NCBI GenBank assembly: GCA_029266525.1
Contig: JAQSWQ010000049.1
Span: forward strand, 1 to 59,073
Reading direction: 5' to 3'
DNA length: 59,073 nucleotides
Source: Microvirga sp.
GTDB taxonomy: Bacteria > Pseudomonadota > Alphaproteobacteria > Rhizobiales > Beijerinckiaceae
Part shown: piece by piece, positions 28,675-36,476 of the stretch
Layout: each line of letters starts with the position of its first letter
Numbering within the stretch: the first letter of the stretch is position 1
Position numbers and translations under genes: made by a program
The notes under the pieces: generated by a model
Seen by the model: only the letters and a program-made list of their open reading frames with translations
The model's database searches: none
What the model was told of the DNA's origin: nothing

Positions 28675-28965
28675 CGGCGGTCCGTCCTCCCCCGCGCGCG
28701 AAGCGCGTGGCGGGGAGGTCCGACTCGGGCGGGGTGGGGGGTGTTTCCCCGAGGCGCTTCGTCGATTGCTCTGTGCCGGTGTCGAGGGGCGTTCCGGCCC
28801 AACCGCCGCGCGGTCGCCGTCGCTATCTCAGGCAGCCCAACCACCCCCCACCCCTACCCCTCCCCGCCACTCGGCTTTGCCGAGCCGGGAGAGGGAGACG
28901 TCCCCTCTCCCCGCTCGCGCCTGCCGGCGCGGGTCGGCCCCCCCCCCGCAAGGGCAGAGGGAGCC
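28675..28965. repeat. long imperfect inverted repeat between birA and the RNase J gene
   Basis: This 309-bp gap holds no credible gene. A left block near 28680-28745 (CCGACTCGGGCGGGGTGGGG) is mirrored by a right block near 28845-28890 (CACCCCTACCCCTCCCCGCC), with a further GAGAGGGAGACGTCCCCTCTC hairpin at about 28890-28910 and GC-only runs up to the RNase J Shine-Dalgarno. It resembles a decayed member of the intergenic palindrome family. Confidence 0.6.
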
Positions 28966-28971
28966 TAACCC

Positions 28972-30633
28972 ATGAACGAGCTCGTCTTCGTTCCCCTCGG
29001 CGGTCTCGGCGAGATCGGCATGAACGCCGCGCTCTACGGCTTCGGGCCGAACGAGCGGCGCAAGTGGATCCTGGTCGACTGCGGCATCGGCTTTGCCGGC
29101 GAGGAAAGGCTTCCGGGTATCGACCTGATGTTCCCGGATCTCACCTTCATCGAGGAGGAGCGCGACAACCTGCTCGCGATCATGATCACGCATGCCCATG
29201 AGGACCATATCGGCGCTCTCGCCGAGCTGTGGCCGCGCCTGCGCGTGCCGGTCTACGCAACCCGCTTCGCGGTGGGCGTGCTCGAGGCTCGCCGTCTCGG
29301 CGAGCCCGGCGCGCCGAAGGTCGAGCTGCGCGAGATCGCGCCCGGCCAGCGCATCCCGATCGGCCCGTTCGAGGTCGAATACGTGCCGGTCGCGCATTCG
29401 ATCCCGGAATCGAACGCGCTCGCCATCCGAACGCCGCTTGGCCTCGTGCTGCACACCGGCGACTGGAAGCTCGACGACACGCCCTTCGTCGGCAACACCA
29501 CCTTCGAGGAGGTCTTCCGCAAGCTCGGGAGCGAGGGCATCCTGGCGCTCGTCTGCGACTCGACCAATGTCGTCCGCGACGGCCGCAGCCCGAGCGAGAG
29601 CGACGTCGCCAAGCGCTTGGCCGAGATCATCAAGGCGTCCCCGCACCGCGTCGCGGTGACGACCTTCGCCTCGAACGTCGCGCGCATCCGGGCCGTGGCG
29701 CTCGCCGCCCAGGTCTGCGGCCGGGAGTGCATCGCGGTCGGGCGCGCCATGGACCGCATCATCGAGGTCGCGCGCGAATGCGGTTATCTCGACGGGCTGC
29801 CGGATTTCCGTCCGCCCGAGGCCTATGGCTACCTGCCGCGCGACAAGGTCGTCGCCCTGATCACGGGATCGCAGGGCGAGCCCCGCGCCGCGCTCGCCCG
29901 CATCGCCGATAACGAGCATCCCGAGATCGCGCTCTCGAGGGGCGACCGCGTGATCTTCTCGTCGCGCGCCATCCCCGGCAACGAGAAGGCGATCGGCCGC
30001 ATCCAGAATGCGCTCGTGCGCAGCGGCATCGAGGTCCTGACCGACCGGCACGACCTCGTCCACGTCTCCGGCCACCCCCGCCGCGACGAGCTCGCCGCGA
30101 TGTACCGATGGACGCGGCCCCGCATCGCTGTGCCGGCCCATGGAGAGGACATCCACCTGGCCGAGCATGCCGATTTCGCCAAGGCCCAAGGAGTGCCGGA
30201 GGTCGTGCGGGCGCGCAACGGCATGGTCGTGCGCCTCGCGCCGGGGCCGGCCGCGATCGTCGACGCCGTGCCGTCGGGGCGCATCTACAAGGACGGCGAC
30301 ATCGTCATCGACATGAGCGAGCGCGCGCTTCCGGAGCGGCGCAAACTGGCCTTCACCGGCATCGTCTCGGTCGCGATCGCGATCGACAAGCGCGGCGAGA
30401 TCGCGGGCGACCCGGTGATCGACATCATGGGGATCCCGGACAAGGACCGGCGCGGCGGATCCATTCCCGATCTTGTCGCCGAGACAGTGGGCGAGGTGCT
30501 CGACAGCCTGCCCAAGGCGCGTCGCCGCGACCCCGAAGCGGTCGAGGACTCGGTCGCACGGGCGGTCCGCTCGGCGTTGAGGAACGTCTGGGGCAAGAAG
30601 CCCGCCTGCCATGTCTTGGTGGTGGAGGTCTGA
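28972..30633 (+). CDS. rnj: ribonuclease J
   Basis: A 553-residue metallo-beta-lactamase/beta-CASP nuclease with 5'-exo- and endonuclease activity in mRNA decay and rRNA maturation. The zinc motif is THAHEDHIGAL (~74-84), with further His in VPVAHSIPES and HTGDWKLD. The beta-CASP part includes TTFASNVARI, SGHPRRDEL and VPAHGEDIHL. GAGGGA precedes ATG 28972. Alphaproteobacteria commonly carry RNase J together with RNase E. Confidence 0.94.
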   Translation: MNELVFVPLGGLGEIGMNAALYGFGPNERRKWILVDCGIGFAGEERLPGIDLMFPDLTFIEEERDNLLAIMITHAHEDHIGALAELWPRLRVPVYATRFAVGVLEARRLGEPGAPKVELREIAPGQRIPIGPFEVEYVPVAHSIPESNALAIRTPLGLVLHTGDWKLDDTPFVGNTTFEEVFRKLGSEGILALVCDSTNVVRDGRSPSESDVAKRLAEIIKASPHRVAVTTFASNVARIRAVALAAQVCGRECIAVGRAMDRIIEVARECGYLDGLPDFRPPEAYGYLPRDKVVALITGSQGEPRAALARIADNEHPEIALSRGDRVIFSSRAIPGNEKAIGRIQNALVRSGIEVLTDRHDLVHVSGHPRRDELAAMYRWTRPRIAVPAHGEDIHLAEHADFAKAQGVPEVVRARNGMVVRLAPGPAAIVDAVPSGRIYKDGDIVIDMSERALPERRKLAFTGIVSVAIAIDKRGEIAGDPVIDIMGIPDKDRRGGSIPDLVAETVGEVLDSLPKARRRDPEAVEDSVARAVRSALRNVWGKKPACHVLVVEV

Positions 30634-30787
30634 GATTCCTCCGATATTCGCGTTGTCCGCTGGCATGCCAGATGAGCATGTCCGTCGAAGCGCCTGGAGC
30701 GGTAGGCCAATCGGCTGAAAAGCTGCAAGTTTTCGGTTCGCGCAAAGTACGAGCGCGCCGGGGCGCCGTACGAGAGGGCTAAAGTCC

Positions 30788-31192
30788 ATGATCGGACGAC
30801 TGAATCACGTCGCCATCGCGGTGAAGGACGTCGACTCCGCCGCGCGCGTCTATCGCGACACGCTCGGTGCCTCGGTCTCCGATCCGCTGCCGCAGCCGGA
30901 GCATGGCGTGACCGTCGTGTTCGTCGAGCTTCCGAACACGAAAATCGAGCTTTTGCAGCCACTTGGCAAAGGCTCGCCGATCTCGGCCTTCCTCGAGCGC
31001 AGTCCCGATGGCGGCATCCACCATGTCTGCTACGAGGTCGACGACATCCGCGCCGCCCGCGACCGCCTCGTCCAGGACGGCGCGCGCGTGCTGGGTGGCG
31101 GGGAGCCGAAGATCGGCGCCCACGGCAAGCCCGTCATCTTCCTGCATCCAAAAGACTTTTTCGGCACCCTTGTCGAACTCGAACAGGCTTAG
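30788..31192 (+). CDS. mce: methylmalonyl-CoA epimerase
   Basis: A 134-residue glyoxalase-fold protein that interconverts (2R)- and (2S)-methylmalonyl-CoA in propionate metabolism. The metal ligands fit GRLNHVAIAVKD (His near 6), the HVCYEVDD segment and the terminal Glu in TLVELEQ. Length and order before DUF1467 and proS are typical for Hyphomicrobiales. The 150-bp gap upstream shows no clear element. Confidence 0.9.
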   Translation: MIGRLNHVAIAVKDVDSAARVYRDTLGASVSDPLPQPEHGVTVVFVELPNTKIELLQPLGKGSPISAFLERSPDGGIHHVCYEVDDIRAARDRLVQDGARVLGGGEPKIGAHGKPVIFLHPKDFFGTLVELEQA

Positions 31193-31201
31193 ACCGGGGC
31201 C

Positions 31202-31528
31202 ATGATCGCCCGCCTGGCCGCGTCTCTCCCGGCGACCATGGCGGCGGTCATCCTCCTGTCCGGACTGGCCATCTCGCTCGCTGCCGGCGTCCTCAGTCTG
31301 ACCCCGGTCGGTGCGACCTCGCTGTATTTCCTGATCTGGTGGATCAGCCTTTTTACGGTCCTGCCGTTCGGCGTGACGAGCCAGCACGAGGCAGGCGAGG
31401 TTGCTTCGGGCACCGAGCCGGGCGCTCCCTCGGCGCCGATGCTGCGCGAGAAGGCGCTCTGGACGACCCTCGTCGCAGCGCCGGTGCTGCTCGCCGTGGC
31501 GTGGCTGTTGCCGCTCGCCGGTCTCTAG
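31202..31528 (+). CDS. DUF1467 family membrane protein
   Basis: A 108-residue two- to three-helix membrane protein. The conserved centre [18 protein letters not shown] followed by [17 protein letters not shown] and LREKALWTT matches the DUF1467 family, almost always located between mce and proS in this order. Its function is not known to me. Confidence 0.85.
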   Translation: MIARLAASLPATMAAVILLSGLAISLAAGVLSLTPVGATSLYFLIWWISLFTVLPFGVTSQHEAGEVASGTEPGAPSAPMLREKALWTTLVAAPVLLAVAWLLPLAGL

Positions 31529-31531
31529 AAA

Positions 31532-31693
31532 CAAAAAAGCAAGGCCAAGGCCTTGCTGGGATGCTTTGCACCAGATTGTTAACCCCGGCTTGTGCTCGCC
31601 GGCCGCCGACAGCGCAGCGGACTGGGCCCTTTGGTTTCCTCCCGAGACTTGGACCGCCCTTACGGATCTCGTGACGGCGATCCGGGCAGCGGT
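31532..31693 (-). ncRNA. sRNA candidate in the DUF1467-proS gap (alpha-r45-like position)
   Basis: On the minus strand a promoter (GTGACA, 17 bases, CTATAA; 31728 to 31700) is followed about 160 bases later by a textbook intrinsic terminator: AGCAAGGCC-TT-GGCCTTGCT then TTTTTTG (31557 to 31532). No ORF with a start and Shine-Dalgarno fills the interval. The Sinorhizobium sRNA Smr45C (family alpha-r45) lies, as I recall, in the same gap before proS; identity with that family is inferred from position and size, not from alignment. The rest of the 385-bp gap up to proS shows nothing else I can name. Confidence 0.6.
31538..31557 (-). terminator. intrinsic terminator of the minus-strand sRNA candidate
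   Basis: A perfect 9-bp stem AGCAAGGCC/GGCCTTGCT with a 2-base loop; on the minus strand it is followed by six T. On the plus strand there is no T-tract, so it does not fit as a terminator for DUF1467. Confidence 0.8.
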
Positions 31694-31699
31694 GGGCGC

Positions 31700-31728
31700 T
31701 TATAGACAGGATTCCGGCAGCTTGTCAC
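31700..31728 (-). promoter_or_regulatory. promoter of the sRNA candidate
   Basis: Minus-strand -35 GTGACA (31728-31723), 17-base spacer, -10 CTATAA (31705-31700). The spacing and the -10 are close to housekeeping sigma consensus. Confidence 0.6.
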
Positions 31729-31913
31729 CTGTCCAGGCAGGTTTTGGCGCAATTTTCGCCGTTCCCGGCCGAGCGCCCGCAATTATGGGTCGGCTAAGAA
31801 CGCAGACTACCCCGCTGCGCCCGGCTTGGCTTGTATTTTCTCCTCCGGACGTGTTGTTAGCCGCCAGCGGAATCGCGCCCGCTCGCGACCCGTATCCCCG
31901 GATCCGAACCTCC

Positions 31914-33236
31914 ATGCGCCTCTCACGATACTTCCTGCCGATCCTGCGCGAGACCCCGCGGGAGGCCGAGATCGTGTCGCACCGGCTCATGCTGCGCGCC
32001 GGGCTGATCCGGCAGCAGGCCGCCGGCAGCTTCTCCTGGCTGCCGCTGGGCTTGCGGGTGCTGAAGAAGATCAACCGGATCATCCGCGAGGAGCAGGACC
32101 GCTCCGGCGCGATCGAGATCAAGATGCCGACCATCCAATCGGCGGATCTGTGGCGCGAGTCGGGGCGGTACGACGCCTACGGCAAGGAGATGCTGCGCAT
32201 CGCCGACCGGCACGAACGCGAGATGCTCTACGGCCCGACCAACGAGGAGATGGTCACCGACATCTGCCGGGCCTATGTCCGCTCCTACAAGGAATTGCCC
32301 CTCAACCTCTACCACATCCAGTGGAAGTTCCGGGACGAGGTGCGCCCGCGCTTCGGCGTCATGCGTTCGCGCGAGTTCCTGATGAAGGACGCCTATTCCT
32401 TCGATCTCGACCAGGCCGGCGCCCGCCACTCCTACAACAAGATGTTCGTCGCCTACCTGCGCACCTTCGCCCGGCTCGGGCTGAAGTCGATCCCGATGCG
32501 CGCCGATACCGGCCCGATCGGCGGCGACCTCTCACATGAGTTCATCATCCTCGCCTCGACCGGCGAGAGCGAAGTGTTCTGCCATCAGGACTATCTCGGT
32601 TTCGAGGTGCCGCCGGCCGAGGTCGACTTCGACGACGTGGCGGCGCTGCAAGGCATCGTCGACAGATGGACCTCGCTCTACGCCGCGACCTCGGAGATGC
32701 ACGACGCGGCTGCTTTCGAGCGCATTCCGCAGCCAAGCCGGATGTCGGCGCGCGGCATCGAGGTCGGCCATATTTTCTACTTCGGTACGAAGTACTCGGC
32801 GCCAATGGGGGCGAAGGTGATGGGCCCGGACGGCAAGGAGCACGAAGTCCATATGGGCTCCTACGGCATCGGCCCGACCCGGCTCGTCGCCGCCCTCATC
32901 GAGGCAAGCCATGATGAGAACGGCATTATCTGGCCCGAGCCGGTCGCGCCGTTCGACGCGACCATCCTCAACCTCAAGACCGGCGACGCGGCGACCGAAC
33001 GCGCCTGCGGCGAACTCTACCGAGCGCTGGAGAGTGCCGGCTTCGACGTGCTCTATGACGACCGCGACGAACGCCCCGGCGGGAAATTCGCCACCGCCGA
33101 TCTCATTGGCATCCCCTGGCAGATCGTGGTCGGCCCGAGAAGCCTCGCCGAGGGCAAGGTCGAGCTGAAGCGCCGCGCAACCGGCGAGCGGGAGCTCCTG
33201 CCGGTCGGCGATGTCGTCGCGCGGGTGAAGGGGTGA
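31914..33236 (+). CDS. proS: prolyl-tRNA synthetase
   Basis: A 440-residue class II synthetase of the short alphaproteobacterial kind, lacking the large editing insertion of the 570-residue E. coli enzyme. It charges tRNA-Pro. Motif 2 and neighbours are at [27 protein letters not shown] (~140-166, read in two parts); motif 3 is [16 protein letters not shown]. The anticodon-binding domain follows from ~340, with [24 protein letters not shown] 31914 gives [15 protein letters not shown], the usual start. Confidence 0.95.
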   Translation: MRLSRYFLPILRETPREAEIVSHRLMLRAGLIRQQAAGSFSWLPLGLRVLKKINRIIREEQDRSGAIEIKMPTIQSADLWRESGRYDAYGKEMLRIADRHEREMLYGPTNEEMVTDICRAYVRSYKELPLNLYHIQWKFRDEVRPRFGVMRSREFLMKDAYSFDLDQAGARHSYNKMFVAYLRTFARLGLKSIPMRADTGPIGGDLSHEFIILASTGESEVFCHQDYLGFEVPPAEVDFDDVAALQGIVDRWTSLYAATSEMHDAAAFERIPQPSRMSARGIEVGHIFYFGTKYSAPMGAKVMGPDGKEHEVHMGSYGIGPTRLVAALIEASHDENGIIWPEPVAPFDATILNLKTGDAATERACGELYRALESAGFDVLYDDRDERPGGKFATADLIGIPWQIVVGPRSLAEGKVELKRRATGERELLPVGDVVARVKG

Positions 33237-33254
33237 GGGTGCGAAACGCGCGCT

Positions 33255-33390
33255 CACCTCTCCCGGAGGGAGAGGTCGAGACGGCGGAAGCCGTCCGGGT
33301 GAGGGGGTGCGGCCTATCCGGAGAGGGCGGAACCCCTCACCCGGCTCGCGCCTTCCGGCGCGACTCGACCTCTCCCTCCGGGAGAGGTGG
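33255..33390. repeat. palindromic repeat between proS and lolC
   Basis: The left arm CACCTCTCCCGGAGGGAGAG (33255) and the right arm CTCTCCCTCCGGGAGAGGTG (to 33389) are near-perfect inverted copies, each itself a hairpin, linked by CCGGGTGAGGGG / CCCCTCACCCGG. It is the clearest member of this window's CTCTCCC/GTGAGGG palindrome family. Confidence 0.85.
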
Positions 33391-33396
33391 GCCGTC

Positions 33397-34662
33397 GTGA
33401 CCCCCCGCGCCACCCGGCCCTTCGCGCGCTTCGAGTGGATGCTCGCCGGGCGCTATCTGCGCACGCGCCGGCGCGAGGGCTTCGTCTCGGTCATCGCCGG
33501 CTTCTCCTTCCTCGGCATCATGCTCGGCGTCGCGACGCTGATCATCGTGCTTTCGGTGATGAACGGCTTCCGCAAGGAGCTCCTGAACAAGATCGTCGGC
33601 ATCAACGGCCACATCTTCATCGCCGCGCTGGACAAGCCGCTCACCGATTATGCCGAGGTCTCGGAGCGCATCTCCAAGATCATCGGCATCCGCCGGGCCG
33701 TGCCGCTCGTCGAAGGCCAGGCCTTCGCGTCCTCGGCCTACAACGGCAGCGGCGTGCTGGTGCGCGGCGTACGGCCGGAGGACCTCGGCAAGATCGAGGC
33801 GGTCTCCGGAAACGTCCGCCAGGGCAGCCTTAAGGATTTCAGCCAGGGTACGGGCGTCGCAATCGGCAAGCGCCTTGCCGAGCATCTCGCGCTGCAGGTC
33901 GGCGACACCATCACGCTCGCGACGCCGAAGGGCGCGCAGGGGCCGTTCGGCGTCGTTCCCCGGATCAAAGGATACCAGGTCGACGCCGTGTTCGAGCTCG
34001 GCATGTCCGAGTTCGACGCCACCTTCGTGTTCATGCCGCTCGAGGAGGCGCAGGCCTATTTCAACCGCGAGAACGACGTCACCGTCATAGAAGTCTTCCT
34101 CGACAACGCCGACCGCGTCGACGAGGCGCGTCAGGCGATCGAGATGGCCGCCGAGCGGCCGGTGATCCTGACCGACTGGCGCCAGCGCAACCGGACCTTC
34201 TTCGCGGCGCTCGAGGTCGAGCGCAACGTCATGTTCATCATCCTGACCCTGATCGTGCTCGTCGCGGCGCTCAACATCGTCTCCGGGCTGATCATGCTCG
34301 TGAAGGACAAATCGGCCGACATCGCGATCCTGCGCACCATGGGCGCGACCTCCGGCGCGATCATGCGCGTGTTCCTCATCACCGGCGCCTCGATCGGAAT
34401 CGTCGGCACCATCGCCGGCTTCGCGCTCGGCTTGGTCTTCGCGGCCAACATCCAGTCGATCCAGGAGTTCGTCTCCTGGATGCTGAACCGGCAGCTCTGG
34501 GATCCGACCCTGCGTTTCCTGTCTCAGATCCCCTCCGAGATCGATCCGGGCGAGGTCGTCGCGGTCACCGGCATGGCGATCGTGCTCTCGCTCCTCGCGA
34601 CCCTCTACCCATCTTTCCGCGCGGCGCGGCTCGATCCCGTCCAGGCGCTTCGCTACGGCTGA
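33397..34662 (+). CDS. lolC: lipoprotein-releasing ABC transporter permease
   Basis: A 421-residue LolC/LolE-type permease that extracts outer-membrane lipoproteins from the inner membrane. Helix 1 (~30-55) is followed by a large periplasmic MacB-like domain, then the FtsX domain with three helices from ~275 ([20 protein letters not shown] is the coupling segment). The start is GTG 33397 ([21 protein letters not shown]); upstream in-frame codons read the repeat. Six bases before lolD. Confidence 0.92.
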   Translation: MTPRATRPFARFEWMLAGRYLRTRRREGFVSVIAGFSFLGIMLGVATLIIVLSVMNGFRKELLNKIVGINGHIFIAALDKPLTDYAEVSERISKIIGIRRAVPLVEGQAFASSAYNGSGVLVRGVRPEDLGKIEAVSGNVRQGSLKDFSQGTGVAIGKRLAEHLALQVGDTITLATPKGAQGPFGVVPRIKGYQVDAVFELGMSEFDATFVFMPLEEAQAYFNRENDVTVIEVFLDNADRVDEARQAIEMAAERPVILTDWRQRNRTFFAALEVERNVMFIILTLIVLVAALNIVSGLIMLVKDKSADIAILRTMGATSGAIMRVFLITGASIGIVGTIAGFALGLVFAANIQSIQEFVSWMLNRQLWDPTLRFLSQIPSEIDPGEVVAVTGMAIVLSLLATLYPSFRAARLDPVQALRYG

Positions 34663-34667
34663 CCCCG

Positions 34668-35360
34668 ATGGAGGAGGAGCAGCATCCCGCGCTCTACCTC
34701 TCGAAGGTCGAGCGCCGCTACCGGCAGGGCGACGGCTTGCTCGAGATCCTGCGCGGGGCCGATTTCGCCCTCTGGCCGGGCGAGCTCGTGGCGCTGGTTG
34801 CGCCATCGGGGACCGGCAAGTCGACGCTTCTCCATGTCGCCGGGCTGCTCGAGCGGCCGGACGGCGGCGAGGTCTATGTCGGCGGCCTGCCGACGGCGCA
34901 GATGGACGATGCCGGGCGCACGCGGCTGCGGCGCGAGGAGATCGGCTTCGTCTACCAATTCCACCACCTCCTGCCGGAGTTCTCGGCGCTCGAGAACGTC
35001 GTGATGCCGCAGCTCATCGGCGGCCTGCCCAAGGAGGAGGCCCGCGAGCGCGCCAAGCAGCTCCTCGGCTTCCTGGGCCTCGGCGAGCGCCTTTCGCATC
35101 GGCCGGGGGAACTCTCCGGCGGCGAGCAGCAACGCGTTGCGATCGCCCGCGCCGTGGCGAACGCGCCACGCCTCCTCATGGCCGACGAGCCGACCGGCAA
35201 CCTCGATCCGCAGACCGCGGGTCATGTCTTCGCGACGCTCACCGCGATCGTGCGCGCTTCCGGTCTCTCGGCCCTCGTCGCGACCCACAATCTGGATCTT
35301 GCGGCTCGCATGGACCGCCGGGTGACCATCCGCGATGGCCTTGTGGTGCCGCTCGCGTAG
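34668..35360 (+). CDS. lolD: lipoprotein-releasing ABC transporter ATPase
   Basis: A 230-residue ATPase with Walker [10 protein letters not shown], signature [14 protein letters not shown] and Walker [13 protein letters not shown]. The Q-loop context [21 protein letters not shown] is the hallmark of the LolD/MacB group. It partners with the permease just upstream, which probably works as a homodimer because no second LolC/E gene is present here. Confidence 0.94.
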   Translation: MEEEQHPALYLSKVERRYRQGDGLLEILRGADFALWPGELVALVAPSGTGKSTLLHVAGLLERPDGGEVYVGGLPTAQMDDAGRTRLRREEIGFVYQFHHLLPEFSALENVVMPQLIGGLPKEEARERAKQLLGFLGLGERLSHRPGELSGGEQQRVAIARAVANAPRLLMADEPTGNLDPQTAGHVFATLTAIVRASGLSALVATHNLDLAARMDRRVTIRDGLVVPLA

Positions 35361-35432
35361 CGGCATTCACGTCGCGACCGATCGCGGCTAAGCTCAACGA
35401 GGGCCGGAGGCCGGCCGGGGAGGGAGAGCGCG

Positions 35433-35636
35433 ATGAGGATGGTGTTGATCTGGCTCGGGGTGCTGCTGATCTTCGCCGGCGTGCTCTACATGGCCGCACA
35501 GGCGAATTGGGGCGGGCGTTTTGACGGCGTCCGCCGACGGTTCACCGCGCGGGGTCTCGGGCTTGGCTCGAACATGCCCGGCCTCGTGATGGCCGGACTC
35601 GGCGTCCTCCTCATGCTGGCGACCGCCGCCTTCTGA
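35433..35636 (+). CDS. small DUF-type membrane hairpin protein
   Basis: A 67-residue protein preceded by a strong GGAGGGAGAG ribosome site. Two hydrophobic helices (~2-22 and ~47-66) flank a basic loop with GGRFDGVRRRFTARG. The plan resembles DUF2905-type small membrane proteins, but I cannot assign it firmly. Function unknown. Confidence 0.7.
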   Translation: MRMVLIWLGVLLIFAGVLYMAAQANWGGRFDGVRRRFTARGLGLGSNMPGLVMAGLGVLLMLATAAF

Positions 35637-35743
35637 ACCTTCCTCGCCCAGAGGGGTTGACCCGCGGGTGGTTGCCCGCGGCGAGCTTTGCTGTTCCTAT
35701 CCGGCCCGCGGCGACTGAATCGGACAGAAGGAAACACTCCGAC

Positions 35744-36049
35744 ATGGCAAAAGGACTGATTTTCGCGGCCGTAGCCGGACTCGGGCTTACCGCCTCGACG
35801 CTCGCGGCGCAGGCGCTGCCGGCCGGCCCGGCCGATCTCGGGCTTGCGCCGCTCGTCGAGCACGTCGCCCAGGGCTGCGGCCCGGGTTGGGAGCGGAATC
35901 GCTTCGGCGAGTGCCGGCCCATGCGCCGCGGCCCGCGCGGCTACGGCGGACCTGCTGTGGTCGTGCCGGGGGTCGGCGTCGTTGCTCCCCGCGTGGTGCC
36001 GGCAAGGCGCTGTTGGATCGATCGCTTCGGCCGCAGGGTCTGCCGCTGA
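35744..36049 (+). CDS. secreted GCG_CRPN-type small protein
   Basis: A 101-residue protein with a signal peptide (MAKGLIFAAVAGLGLTASTLAAQA). The mature part carries QGCGPGWERNRFGECRPM, the Cys-containing GCG...CRP prefix found in many rhizobial small secreted proteins, then a Gly/Val/Arg-rich tail ending RCWIDRFGRRVC. Four cysteines suggest disulfides. AGAAGGAAA before ATG 35744 is a plausible ribosome site; the longer open frame upstream is unsupported. Ends at a clear terminator. Confidence 0.75.
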   Translation: MAKGLIFAAVAGLGLTASTLAAQALPAGPADLGLAPLVEHVAQGCGPGWERNRFGECRPMRRGPRGYGGPAVVVPGVGVVAPRVVPARRCWIDRFGRRVCR

Positions 36050-36070
36050 TCGCGGCTCGGGCTTGGTGGA

Positions 36071-36095
36071 AGCCCCGCTTCGGCGGGGCTTTTTC
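36071..36095 (+). terminator. intrinsic terminator
   Basis: Stem AGCCCCGC/GCGGGGCT with TTCG tetraloop followed by TTTTC. It ends the transcript of the GCG_CRPN-type gene and insulates the SOS-type promoter 140 bp downstream. Confidence 0.9.
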
Positions 36096-36231
36096 TTGCC
36101 CACTCCATCCCGCGCAAGCGATCCAGTTGCCCGAGGAGCGCGTGGCGGCCCTGGATTCCCGCTTGCGCGGAATGAGCGGACGAATGTCGCTCGCCCAAAC
36201 AGCAGCGTTAACCAACATGCCAGGCCCACAC

Positions 36232-36260
36232 TTTACATGAGAACAAAGCAGGAACATATT
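36232..36260 (+). promoter_or_regulatory. LexA-controlled (SOS) promoter
   Basis: TTTACA (36232-36237), exactly 17 bases, CATATT (36255-36260). Between them GAAC-AAAGCAG-GAAC (36241-36255) is a perfect alphaproteobacterial LexA box (GAAC-N7-GAAC). An operator across the spacer is the classic position for LexA repression. It drives the 33-codon ORF at 36285 and may read on into dnaE. Confidence 0.8.
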
Positions 36261-36284
36261 TACGCCATCACTCAGGAGGGAAAC

Positions 36285-36386
36285 ATGGTTCGCGCGCTCA
36301 TCGAAGGTCTCGTCGAGATCGGTTCGCTCGCGCTCTTCAGCGCCATGGTGGCGGTGATGGCGATCGGGCTTTCGCCCGTCGCCTGA
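36285..36386 (+). CDS. SOS-controlled 33-residue membrane microprotein (SidA-like)
   Basis: A 33-residue protein whose ATG follows CAGGAGGG by four bases, an excellent ribosome site. Residues ~9-29 form a single hydrophobic helix after a short basic/acidic N terminus (MVRALIEGLVEI); the end is SPVA. The SOS promoter lies 25 bp upstream and dnaE 90 bp downstream. Caulobacter SidA, a 29-residue inner-membrane peptide that blocks division through FtsW/FtsN after DNA damage, is, as I recall, encoded at the same place before dnaE. Size, topology, LexA box and position all match, but sequence homology was not tested. A longer open frame from 35844 is only read-through of upstream DNA. Confidence 0.75.
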   Translation: MVRALIEGLVEIGSLALFSAMVAVMAIGLSPVA

Positions 36387-36476
36387 ACGCCCGCTGTCCA
36401 CAGCATGGGGCCGGATGCGGCCTCGACTCGCGCCATGCGACTCGCGAAAGCTGCCGGGCCGGAGGCGGAGCGCTGA

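Noticed and set aside
31532-31693. 6S RNA
   Set aside because: I could not draw the long closing stem with central bubble typical of 6S; the syntenic position fits alpha-r45 better.
35844-36386. 180-codon frame ending with the SOS microprotein
   Set aside because: It would cross a strong intrinsic terminator at 36071-36095 and the promoter; only the last 33 codons have a ribosome site.
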